Source of the DNA: Eggerthellaceae bacterium
Lineage (GTDB): Bacteria; Actinomycetota; Coriobacteriia; Coriobacteriales; Eggerthellaceae
DNA length: 7,676 nt
Direction of reading: 5' to 3'
Assembly: GCA_017459485.1 (NCBI GenBank)
Contig: JAFUCW010000076.1
Location: forward strand, 1-7,676
Shown: piece by piece, positions 1 through 5,456 of the stretch
How the letters are laid out: every line of letters starts with the position of its first letter
Position numbering within the stretch: the stretch's first letter is position 1
Notes under the pieces: generated by a model
The model's input: only the letters and a program-made list of their open reading frames with translations
Database searches by the model: none
Told to the model about the DNA's origin: nothing
Position numbers and translations under genes: made by a program

Positions 1-1184
1 CCCTCGAGGTTTTGGTGGGGCGTGGGGTCCTCGTACTGCATGACGAAGTTACCCAGCGAATAGCAAACGAGCGTCCTGTTCCCATCTTTGCCGCTGAGCC
101 AGGTCATGGGCTGGATGATATGGGGATGCGACCCCAGCACGACATCGACACCCACATCGGCCAAAAACTGTGCGTACTCCTGCTCCATCGCATCCGGGTT
201 GGATTCGTCTTCGGTTCCCCAATGCATGGCGACCAGCACAACGTCGGCAACGCCCTTGGCGCGGGCGACGTCGGCAGAGATTTTGCCCTTGTCGATGTAG
301 TTCACGTAATAGTCTTCGATTTCTCCCTCTTGGTAGCCGTTCAACCCATACGTGTAGCTGAGCAAAGCGAATCGAATGCCGCTGCGCTCGACTACCGCCA
401 CCTTTTCCGCAGCTTCCGCGCTTGCCGCCGTGCCCGCGTAGGCGACCGGCAGCTTGCTCCACACGTCCAGCGAATGCTCAAGAGCGCCGTAATAACCCCA
501 ATCGTAGGCGTGGTTGGTAGCCGAGGCCACCATGTCAAAGCCGGCATCGACCACCGCGTCTGCCATTTCGTCGGTGGTGTTGAAGCTCGGGTAGCCTTTG
601 GGGCCAATGTCGTCGCCTCCGATGTGCGTCTCCTGGTCCACGTAGGCTAAGTCTACGCTTGAGACAATCGGCTTGACCTGAGTGAACAAGAAGCGGTAGT
701 CGTAAGACCCGTCGCCTTTTGACCCTGCTTGGGAATCGGCGTATTCGCCAATCACGTCGTTGGGAAGGTTGTCCCCGACAGCGACGAACGAAACGCGGGC
801 TGCCACCGTGTCGACCGCACTGGAAGCCGACGCGTCCTGCCCGGTGCTGGCCGCACTGCCTGAAACGCAGCGCGTCACTCCGAAAACGACAAGTCCAACA
901 AGGGCAATAGCTGCCAGGAGAAGAAGAGCAGCGCGAATGAACTGGGGCGATATCGAAGTGCTGGGAATGGTCCTGCTTGGCCGCGTGCGACCGCCATGAC
1001 GCTGGCTCATGCGCGCGTCAAGGCGTTCGCGTGCGGAAGCGCCGCCGGCAAAGTCGTCGCCTTTGCCGTACCGGTACGAATTGGGGAGTTCGGGAAGCGA
1101 ATCGGAAACCAGCACGCGTCCAGTTCTCCGAGATTCCGGCCCAGAAGGAGAAGGTCTTTGCGAAGGCGTATGCGACATGGCCAT
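1..1184 (-). CDS. CapA-family (poly-gamma-glutamate synthesis-type) membrane-anchored protein, C-terminus cut off by window edge
   Basis: The minus strand is open from ATG at 1184 (or a second in-frame ATG at 1178) to the left edge, giving about 394 residues without a stop. Numbered from 1184, residues 1-81 are a polar, Arg/Pro/Ser-rich cytoplasmic tail. Residues 82-103 (FIRAALLLL onward) form one membrane helix, and the rest should lie outside the cell. The CapA domain starts near residue 126 with VSFVAVGDNLPND. It then shows YVDQETHIGGD, SATNHAYDWG, HWGTE, GSHPHIIQP and YSLGNF, the conserved metallophosphatase-like motifs of the CapA/PgsA family (PF09587). The family is linked to poly-gamma-glutamate capsule assembly, but many members have no known substrate, and no capB/capC neighbour is visible here. 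There is no Shine-Dalgarno sequence before either ATG, and a -10-like TACACT abuts the start, so translation may be leaderless from 1178. A lipobox before C106 is absent. The family call is firm; the role is inferred. Confidence 0.9.
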   Translation of the reverse strand, partial: MAMSHTPSQRPSPSGPESRRTGRVLVSDSLPELPNSYRYGKGDDFAGGASARERLDARMSQRHGGRTRPSRTIPSTSISPQFIRAALLLLAAIALVGLVVFGVTRCVSGSAASTGQDASASSAVDTVAARVSFVAVGDNLPNDVIGEYADSQAGSKGDGSYDYRFLFTQVKPIVSSVDLAYVDQETHIGGDDIGPKGYPSFNTTDEMADAVVDAGFDMVASATNHAYDWGYYGALEHSLDVWSKLPVAYAGTAASAEAAEKVAVVERSGIRFALLSYTYGLNGYQEGEIEDYYVNYIDKGKISADVARAKGVADVVLVAMHWGTEDESNPDAMEQEYAQFLADVGVDVVLGSHPHIIQPMTWLSGKDGNRTLVCYSLGNFVMQYEDPTPHQNLE

Positions 1185-1190
1185 AGTGTA
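1185..1190 (-). promoter_or_regulatory. Possible -10 element of the CapA-like gene (leaderless start)
   Basis: TACACT, read on the minus strand from 1190 to 1185, fits a TAnnnT -10 hexamer. With standard spacing, transcription would begin at 1178, which is the A of the second ATG, giving a leaderless mRNA. No good -35 is seen at 17 bp. Leaderless messages are common in Actinobacteria. The match is short, so this is suggestive only. Confidence 0.35.
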
Positions 1191-1316
1191 GCTTATCGGA
1201 GCATGCAAACGTTCTTGAAATACAACACTTTTCGCCCAGATGGACAGCTGAATCTGCACGTTGCTGCACACAGCGGACATTTGCCCTGTTCGCCCTGCAG
1301 CAGCGCGTAAAAAAAG
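1185..1316. other. Intergenic gap between SDR gene and CapA-like gene
   Basis: This 132-bp spacer separates two genes that both read on the minus strand. Right after the SDR stop, minus-strand RNA would read CTTTTTTTACG, but no stable hairpin precedes the U run. A weak six-pair inverted repeat (TGCTGC/GCAGCA, with a loop of more than 25 nt) follows and has no U tract. The spacer implies that the CapA-like gene has its own promoter. No convincing gene is present. Confidence 0.5.
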
Positions 1317-1970
1317 CTACCAAATGAAGTTCGACTTGAGCATCTCTCCGTTGTCCATGAGGATGTCCTCGCCCGTGATAGAGCGGTTGACCACCGTCAG
1401 GAAATACACCAGTTCGGCAACCTCTTCAGGCTGCGCCCATTTGCCCAGCAACGTCTCTTCGAGCACAGCGGCATAGAGACGATCGTTTTCGAGAATGTGG
1501 GCGTTTGCAGGCGTCACCACTCCCCCGGGCGAAACGCTGTTGCACGTGATCCCCCGCTGCGCGTTGTTGAGAGCCACGTTCTTCATGTAGCCCATCACGC
1601 CAGCCTTGCTCGCGACGTAACGGGGAAACTCGGAACCGTTGCGCGCCGAAGCGGATGCAACGAACAACACCGACCTGAGCCGGGGGCTGTCAATAAAGCT
1701 CTCAGTGAAGCGGATGGTGCCCTCCAGGTTAACGTCAATGGCGCTGTCGTCGTCCTGGGTTCCGGCATTGCACACCAAGATCTCGGGCTCGACCAGCTCA
1801 AGCGCGTCAGGCATCCCGTCGCGGATGTCGTGGGTGAAATGCATATAGCGCTCGTGATCGATGCAGCCCGGCGCAACATCGAACCCGAACACGGCATGAC
1901 CTTCTTGCAGGAACTTACCAGCGATGCAAGCGCCAATCCCGCTGCTTGTCCCACTTACCACAACGTCCAT
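1317..1970 (-). CDS. Short-chain dehydrogenase/reductase (SDR), function unknown
   Basis: This 217-residue classical SDR is cytoplasmic and shows a complete Rossmann fold signature. GTSSGIG at residues 7-13 is the dinucleotide-binding loop. D31 closes beta-2 and favours NAD(H) over NADP(H). D48-I49, CNAGT at 67-71, N81, S106 and YVASK at 118-122 follow. N81/S106/Y118/K122 form the catalytic tetrad. The C-terminus ends VVNRSITGEDILMDNGEM, as is usual for the 'TG..ilvDGG' segment. It is shorter than the usual 250 residues, mainly because of tight loops, and looks intact. The start at 1970 is supported by AGGTG at 1976-1980, five bases upstream, which overlaps the stop codon of the transporter gene ahead. 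The two genes are 8 bp apart and probably share one mRNA led by a preQ1 riboswitch. The substrate is unknown; a role in queuosine-precursor metabolism is a guess from context. Confidence 0.93.
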   Translation of the reverse strand: MDVVVSGTSSGIGACIAGKFLQEGHAVFGFDVAPGCIDHERYMHFTHDIRDGMPDALELVEPEILVCNAGTQDDDSAIDVNLEGTIRFTESFIDSPRLRSVLFVASASARNGSEFPRYVASKAGVMGYMKNVALNNAQRGITCNSVSPGGVVTPANAHILENDRLYAAVLEETLLGKWAQPEEVAELVYFLTVVNRSITGEDILMDNGEMLKSNFIW

Positions 1971-1975
1971 AAGAG

Positions 1976-1980
1976 CACCT
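1976..1980 (-). promoter_or_regulatory. Shine-Dalgarno of the SDR gene overlapping the upstream stop codon
   Basis: AGGTG on the minus strand sits five bases before the ATG at 1970. Its first two bases are also the last two of the TAG stop (1979-1981) of the transporter gene. The arrangement points to translational coupling between the two genes. Confidence 0.6.
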
Positions 1981-2749
1981 AGGCAACGAATTCATTTCGC
2001 GATCCAGCGTCGTCGGATACGCGCACGCCACCCGCTTGGCCGCCCTTAGCACGCTCGGCAAGAATACCTTCGACCAACCGGTAGCCGAAAGGAGAGAAGG
2101 CAACTTCGAACAACAATTCGAGCACCGCCCCCGTCAATGCGCACGTGACGCATTGCAGAAGCGTCCACCCAAAGAAGGCCTGGCTTACCAGAAGGGCGAA
2201 CACAAGATTGTCCGCCGCTTGCGCGACGAAAGTAGACACATAGGAGCGCAGCGCGAACGCGCCGAACCCATAGTCACGCTGCAAGCGAGCGCCGATGCCG
2301 GCATTGAGGTAATTGTTGATAAGGGCAGAAACCGCGAAGGCCACAGAGCTGCCCAAAAGGATGTACCACGTGCCGCGAAACATCGAGTCGATCGACTGGT
2401 TGATGACGCCTTCGCTTCCCTCGACGAAACTGGCGCTCCACACACCGGGAACGAAGCTCGCCAGGAAGAATACCGTCGCAACGACCAGGTTCAAGCAAAG
2501 AGCAACCAGGGACAGAAGCGTGGTGGCACGTGGGCCGAAGCACCTGGTCAGCACATCCATGGCAAGAAACGCCATCCAAGAGAACAGAATGCCGCAGTCA
2601 AGCGCCAGCCATTCGACGCCGGTGTCGATGCTTTTGTTCGCAAGGATGTTCATGCCCACGATGGACAAAACGAGCATGGCCACTATAAGGGGTGGTGCGC
2701 TACGAAGCAGGTTCCTTAGGTCGTCGAGCGCGCTTTCGATTCGTTGCAT
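1979..2749 (-). CDS. VUT-family queuosine-precursor transporter (YhhQ-like)
   Basis: This 256-residue integral membrane protein has six predicted helices, at about residues 20-37, 47-67, 76-100, 126-148, 168-191 and 195-219. That is the usual topology and length for the VUT family (PF02592; E. coli YhhQ imports preQ0/preQ1). Family-like segments include NILANKSID after helix 1, MDVLTRCFGPRAT between helices 2 and 3, GTWYILLGSSVAFAVSALIN in helix 4 and RSYVSTFVAQAADNLVF in helix 5, with polar residues inside the membrane that could line the substrate path. The start at 2749 has AAGGAG at 2758-2763 with an 8-base spacer. That ribosome site is embedded in a preQ1-I aptamer, which independently supports transport of a queuosine precursor (preQ1, preQ0, queuine or similar). 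The gene leads an operon with the SDR downstream. The exact substrate cannot be read from sequence. Confidence 0.9.
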   Translation of the reverse strand: MQRIESALDDLRNLLRSAPPLIVAMLVLSIVGMNILANKSIDTGVEWLALDCGILFSWMAFLAMDVLTRCFGPRATTLLSLVALCLNLVVATVFFLASFVPGVWSASFVEGSEGVINQSIDSMFRGTWYILLGSSVAFAVSALINNYLNAGIGARLQRDYGFGAFALRSYVSTFVAQAADNLVFALLVSQAFFGWTLLQCVTCALTGAVLELLFEVAFSPFGYRLVEGILAERAKGGQAGGVRVSDDAGSRNEFVA

Positions 2750-2757
2750 ACTGCAAT

Positions 2758-2795
2758 CTCCTTGTTTTTTAGAGGTGGTTAAGCAAGAAACACCT
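2758..2795 (-). ncRNA. preQ1-I riboswitch (translational type) in the leader of the transporter/SDR operon
   Basis: Reading the minus strand, AGGTG (2795-2791) pairs with CACCT (2777-2773) to form P1. The 13-nt loop is TTTCTTGCTTAAC. P1 is followed by CT, six A residues, then CAAGGAG. CTTG in the loop (2787-2784) pairs with CAAG (2764-2761) to form P2, giving the compact H-type pseudoknot of preQ1-I aptamers. Compared with the well-studied B. subtilis queC aptamer, L2 is six bases ending in C (C at 2778, the base that pairs with preQ1), L3 is eight bases ending in an A run, and U and A flank the pocket. P2 changes on both sides (TAG/CTA becomes TTG/CAA), a compensatory change. The 3' P2 strand contains AAG of the Shine-Dalgarno AAGGAG, so ligand binding should hide the ribosome site and lower transporter synthesis. 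No separate terminator is needed or seen. This is recognised by pattern, not by a covariance-model search. Confidence 0.88.
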
Positions 2796-2836
2796 ATGTT
2801 GTTCGTATCCGTTTGCGCTGCACAAGCAGTTTTCGA

Positions 2837-2842
2837 ATTGTA
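2837..2842 (-). promoter_or_regulatory. Possible -10 of the riboswitch/transporter operon
   Basis: TACAAT on the minus strand (2842-2837), preceded by TGA, is a good -10 match. Transcription would begin near 2830, about 35 nt before the aptamer. The position of the -35 (around 2860-2865, CGCGTA) does not match consensus, which suggests either a weak promoter or one needing an activator. It overlaps the palindrome at 2840-2862. Confidence 0.45.
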
Positions 2843-2862
2843 TCATGCTTGCAAGGTGATAC
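2840..2862. promoter_or_regulatory. Palindromic operator-like site between transporter and peptidase genes
   Basis: Outer arms GTATCA (2840-2845) and TGATAC (2857-2862) are perfect inverted repeats around an inner perfect palindrome, CTTGCAAG (2848-2855). The nested dyad spans about two helical turns and covers the spacer upstream of, and part of, the putative -10 of the leftward operon. This is the place where a dimeric regulator would act. No regulator gene is in the window, so the identity of any binding protein is unknown. It could also form an RNA hairpin if transcribed rightward. Confidence 0.4.
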
Positions 2863-2913
2863 GCGCACACCTTTTCTCACCTGACAATGACCCCTTGCAG
2901 AATTCAGCCATCG

Positions 2914-2942
2914 TCCACATTCTTCAAACGCAAGGATATAAT
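2914..2942 (+). promoter_or_regulatory. Sigma-70-type promoter of the C11 peptidase gene
   Basis: TCCACA (2914-2919, four of six bases matching TTGACA) is followed after exactly 17 bp by a perfect TATAAT (2937-2942). The predicted transcription start is near 2949, about 30 nt before the ATG at 2980. Because the promoter lies inside the open frame that reaches back to 2887, it excludes the longer start. Confidence 0.7.
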
Positions 2943-2969
2943 GGGGACGCATACACAACCTGCTTGTTT

Positions 2970-2974
2970 GGAGG
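2970..2974 (+). promoter_or_regulatory. Shine-Dalgarno fixing the peptidase start
   Basis: GGAGG lies five bases before the ATG at 2980 and downstream of the TATAAT box. It selects the 740-residue form over the 771-residue open frame starting at 2887, which has no ribosome site. Confidence 0.8.
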
Positions 2975-2979
2975 CATCC

Positions 2980-5202
2980 ATGCCCGACGCACCTGCTTCA
3001 TCCCAGCAATCGTCTTCGATGGCGAAACTGATCGTCGCCGTACTCGTCCTTGCCGCGCTGGCGTTCGTGGCGTACAGCATGCTCACTTGCTCGCGCGACA
3101 TAGAAAAAGAAGCGGTTTCGGTCAGCGTGGAGGAGCCCGCCTCTGCCCAGGACACGCTGGAAAGCGAGGTTTCCGAAGGGCGTGGGCTCATGAGCATGCT
3201 GTTCGGCCAGCAAACCGGCCAAATGGCTACGGCGCAGGGGTCCTACGGCACTCCCATGGAGATCGAGGGGCTGCGCGACCACTACGTAGACACTGCATCT
3301 GCCAAGACGGCCACGGTGTTCGTGTACATGTGCGGCGCCGACCTTGAAACCTACAGCGCAGCCGCGTCCAAGGACCTCCAGGAAATGGTCAACGCCCAAC
3401 TTGGAGACAACGTGAAGATCGTCATCCAAACGGGAGGTGCGCGCCAGTGGCATTTCTCGAACATGGCTTCCGCCGCCACCTTGCAGCGCTGGCTCATCGA
3501 CAACCAAGGGATGTACTTGCTCGGTGACGTAGGCCAGGGAACCATGCTAGACCAAGACGCAGTGACCGACTTCGCCACCTGGGGCATCCAGAACTTCCCC
3601 GCCGACCGCTACCTGTTCGTCTTCTGGGACCACGGCGGAGGAACCATCGGCGGCTACGGCTCCGACGAAGTCTACCCCGACGTCGAGCCGCTTTCGCTGC
3701 TCGAGCTGCGCAACGCTCTTGCGAACACGGACCAGAAGTTCGATCTGGTGGGCTTCGACGCATGCCTCATGGGCACCATCGAAACAGCCTACGCACTCGA
3801 GCCAGTGGCGGACTACCTCCTTGCGAGCGAAGAGTACGAACTGGGCGATGGCTGGCATTGGACGGGCTTCCTAAGCGCCCTTGGATCCAATCCCGCCATT
3901 GACACCGTTGAGTTGGGCAAGGTTGCTATCGACGACTTCACCGAGTACTACTTCAATCAGCGGCAGGGATCGATCACGCTTTCCCTTGTCGACCTGCGCG
4001 AGGTGCCCTTTGTTTACGAGCAGATGGGCACGTTCCTCCAGGCGGCCGAGCAGACCATCTCGTCCGACAACGGGCGCTTCTCCGAAATGTCGCAAGCGCG
4101 AACGCGGGCGCGCTCTTTCGCCGACGGCGGATTGGACCAGGTCGACATCGCAGACCTTATCGAGCGGACCAGCTTCGACGGGCGCGACGAGCTGCTCGCT
4201 GCAGTGAACAGCTGCGTCAAGTACAAGAGCGGCACCACCATCACGGGCGCCAACGGGCTTGCCATGTATTTCCCCTATTCGGAGATGCACCAATACCAAG
4301 GGACGCGCTCCGTCCTCAATGACATCGGATACGTGAAGCCAACCGAGTTCTACGACTATTTCCTTTCCATCATGGGTGGATCGGCCGGGTCAAGTTACGG
4401 AGGACTTATATCGTCGTCGGGCAGCTCGGCCGCTCAAAGCACGCCAGGGTCTGCCGCAAGCGCCAGCGCATCGAGCGGCAACTATGCCGACCAAAGCTAC
4501 TCGATCGAAGACTGGTTCAACGCTTTGCTCGGCGCAGGGCAGTTCAGCTACCAGACAGTGCCCAACCACCTTTCCTTCGAAGAGCAAGACGGATCCTACG
4601 TCGTGCCCAGGAACGACCAGCTGTGGAATGCATTCTCCAGATTCAGCACCACCGTCATGGTGGACTTCCAAGACGGTTACCTGATGCTTGGGCGAGACGA
4701 TGTGTACGACCAAGACGAAAACGGCAACATATCGGTGTTCTTCGGCAACGAATGGCTCACCATCAACGGCCAGGAAGTGTCTTTCTACGCCAACGAGCCC
4801 CACGAGGAAGCGAACGGCGAATTCAGCCACTCCGGCGTAATCCCTGCCCTTTTGAACGACAACACCTATATCGAGATTGTCGTGTACTGGCCGCCGCAAA
4901 GCCAGCAAGGAGACACCTACACAGGATATATCCAGGGATATCGCATGAAGGAGAACAGCTACTACACCTATGGACGCGGGCTCCAGCAATTCAACCGCGG
5001 CGACGTGATCAGCCCCCTCTTCGACCTCTACGACAAGCAGGGCAACTACGCGCAAACGCTGCCTGGCAACCCGATTACCATCAGCAGCGCGAAGGACCTG
5101 GAAGTGACCTATGGCCTGTCAGACCACGGCACCGTGCACTTCTGGGGAACGATGACCACCATCTACGGCGACAAGATCGACACCGACGTCATCACGCAGT
5201 AA
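2980..5202 (+). CDS. Membrane-anchored clostripain-family (C11) cysteine peptidase with extra C-terminal domain
   Basis: The protein is 740 residues from the ATG at 2980. Residues 1-14 are polar, and residues 15-37 (AKLIVAVLVLAALAFVAYSM onward) are a signal-anchor, placing the rest outside the membrane. The peptidase C11 domain (PF03415) spans about 110-466. It opens with TVFVYMCGADLE (112-123). FVFWDHGGG carries the catalytic His at 218 and VGFDACLMG the catalytic Cys at 262, so the clostripain His-Cys dyad is intact. GLAMYFPYS (426-434) is a late family motif. A Ser/Gly/Ala-rich linker (about 466-507) leads to a C-terminal domain (508-740) rich in aromatic and beta-prone sequence that I do not recognise; a binding or wall-associated role is possible. 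Family members cleave after Arg or Lys and are often self-activated; neither the substrate nor the processing site can be told here. It has its own promoter and converges on the next gene. Confidence 0.92.
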   Translation: MPDAPASSQQSSSMAKLIVAVLVLAALAFVAYSMLTCSRDIEKEAVSVSVEEPASAQDTLESEVSEGRGLMSMLFGQQTGQMATAQGSYGTPMEIEGLRDHYVDTASAKTATVFVYMCGADLETYSAAASKDLQEMVNAQLGDNVKIVIQTGGARQWHFSNMASAATLQRWLIDNQGMYLLGDVGQGTMLDQDAVTDFATWGIQNFPADRYLFVFWDHGGGTIGGYGSDEVYPDVEPLSLLELRNALANTDQKFDLVGFDACLMGTIETAYALEPVADYLLASEEYELGDGWHWTGFLSALGSNPAIDTVELGKVAIDDFTEYYFNQRQGSITLSLVDLREVPFVYEQMGTFLQAAEQTISSDNGRFSEMSQARTRARSFADGGLDQVDIADLIERTSFDGRDELLAAVNSCVKYKSGTTITGANGLAMYFPYSEMHQYQGTRSVLNDIGYVKPTEFYDYFLSIMGGSAGSSYGGLISSSGSSAAQSTPGSAASASASSGNYADQSYSIEDWFNALLGAGQFSYQTVPNHLSFEEQDGSYVVPRNDQLWNAFSRFSTTVMVDFQDGYLMLGRDDVYDQDENGNISVFFGNEWLTINGQEVSFYANEPHEEANGEFSHSGVIPALLNDNTYIEIVVYWPPQSQQGDTYTGYIQGYRMKENSYYTYGRGLQQFNRGDVISPLFDLYDKQGNYAQTLPGNPITISSAKDLEVTYGLSDHGTVHFWGTMTTIYGDKIDTDVITQ

Positions 5203-5456
5203 GAAGGTTCCGCCGTTCTTCCGAACGGTGGACCGGCCGACGCTGCGATCGAGCCGGGCGGCGCATTTCGCCCTTGCTACGGCTTGGCCCGTACCGAAGT
5301 ACGGGCACTGCGCCGAGAGCGGACGAACTGCACTCGCCAGTCTCGCTCTCGCTGGCTCTTCGACCACCTGCGTCTTCCCTCCGCTTCGGGAAAGTCAACC
5401 TGAACGCGCCTTCGCTCGCTGGGCAGAGCCGAAGATTCGGTACAACGAAATCTTTG
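5203..5456. repeat. Convergent intergenic region with several inverted repeats
   Basis: This 254-bp gap lies between two converging genes. Besides the hairpin after the peptidase stop, it has a perfect 8-bp stem with a CGAA loop, GCCCGTACCGAAGTACGGGC (5287-5306), and GCCAG/CTGGC with an 11-nt loop (5336-5356). A short dyad, CCGAAGATTCGG, lies near 5429-5440. Short minus-strand open frames across it lack ribosome sites and recognisable sequence, so I call no gene. It may act as a bidirectional terminator zone or be a dispersed intergenic repeat; no second copy is in the window. Confidence 0.5.
5206..5234 (+). terminator. Terminator-like hairpin after the peptidase gene
   Basis: CCGCCGTTC (5210-5218) pairs with GAACGGTGG (5223-5231) around a TTCC loop, nine pairs including one G-T. 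Further pairs T5209-A5232 and GG-CC (5206-5207 with 5233-5234) extend the stem past a one-base bulge. It starts a few bases after the TAA. No U tract follows, so this is either an imperfect intrinsic terminator or a 3'-end protecting hairpin. Confidence 0.5.

Noticed and set aside
12..650. Plus-strand open frame of 212 codons
   Set aside because: It is antisense to the CapA-like gene, whose conserved motifs are on the minus strand.
1240..1317. U-run terminator after the SDR gene
   Set aside because: The U run directly follows the stop codon without a preceding hairpin, and the later inverted repeat has a long loop and no U tract.
2887..2979. Extension of the C11 peptidase to an upstream ATG at 2887
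   Set aside because: A TCCACA-N17-TATAAT promoter lies inside this stretch, and GGAGG precedes the ATG at 2980; no ribosome site precedes 2887.
2313..3347. Plus-strand open frame of 344 codons
   Set aside because: It is antisense to the VUT transporter, then crosses the divergent promoter region and overlaps the peptidase out of frame; no family features.
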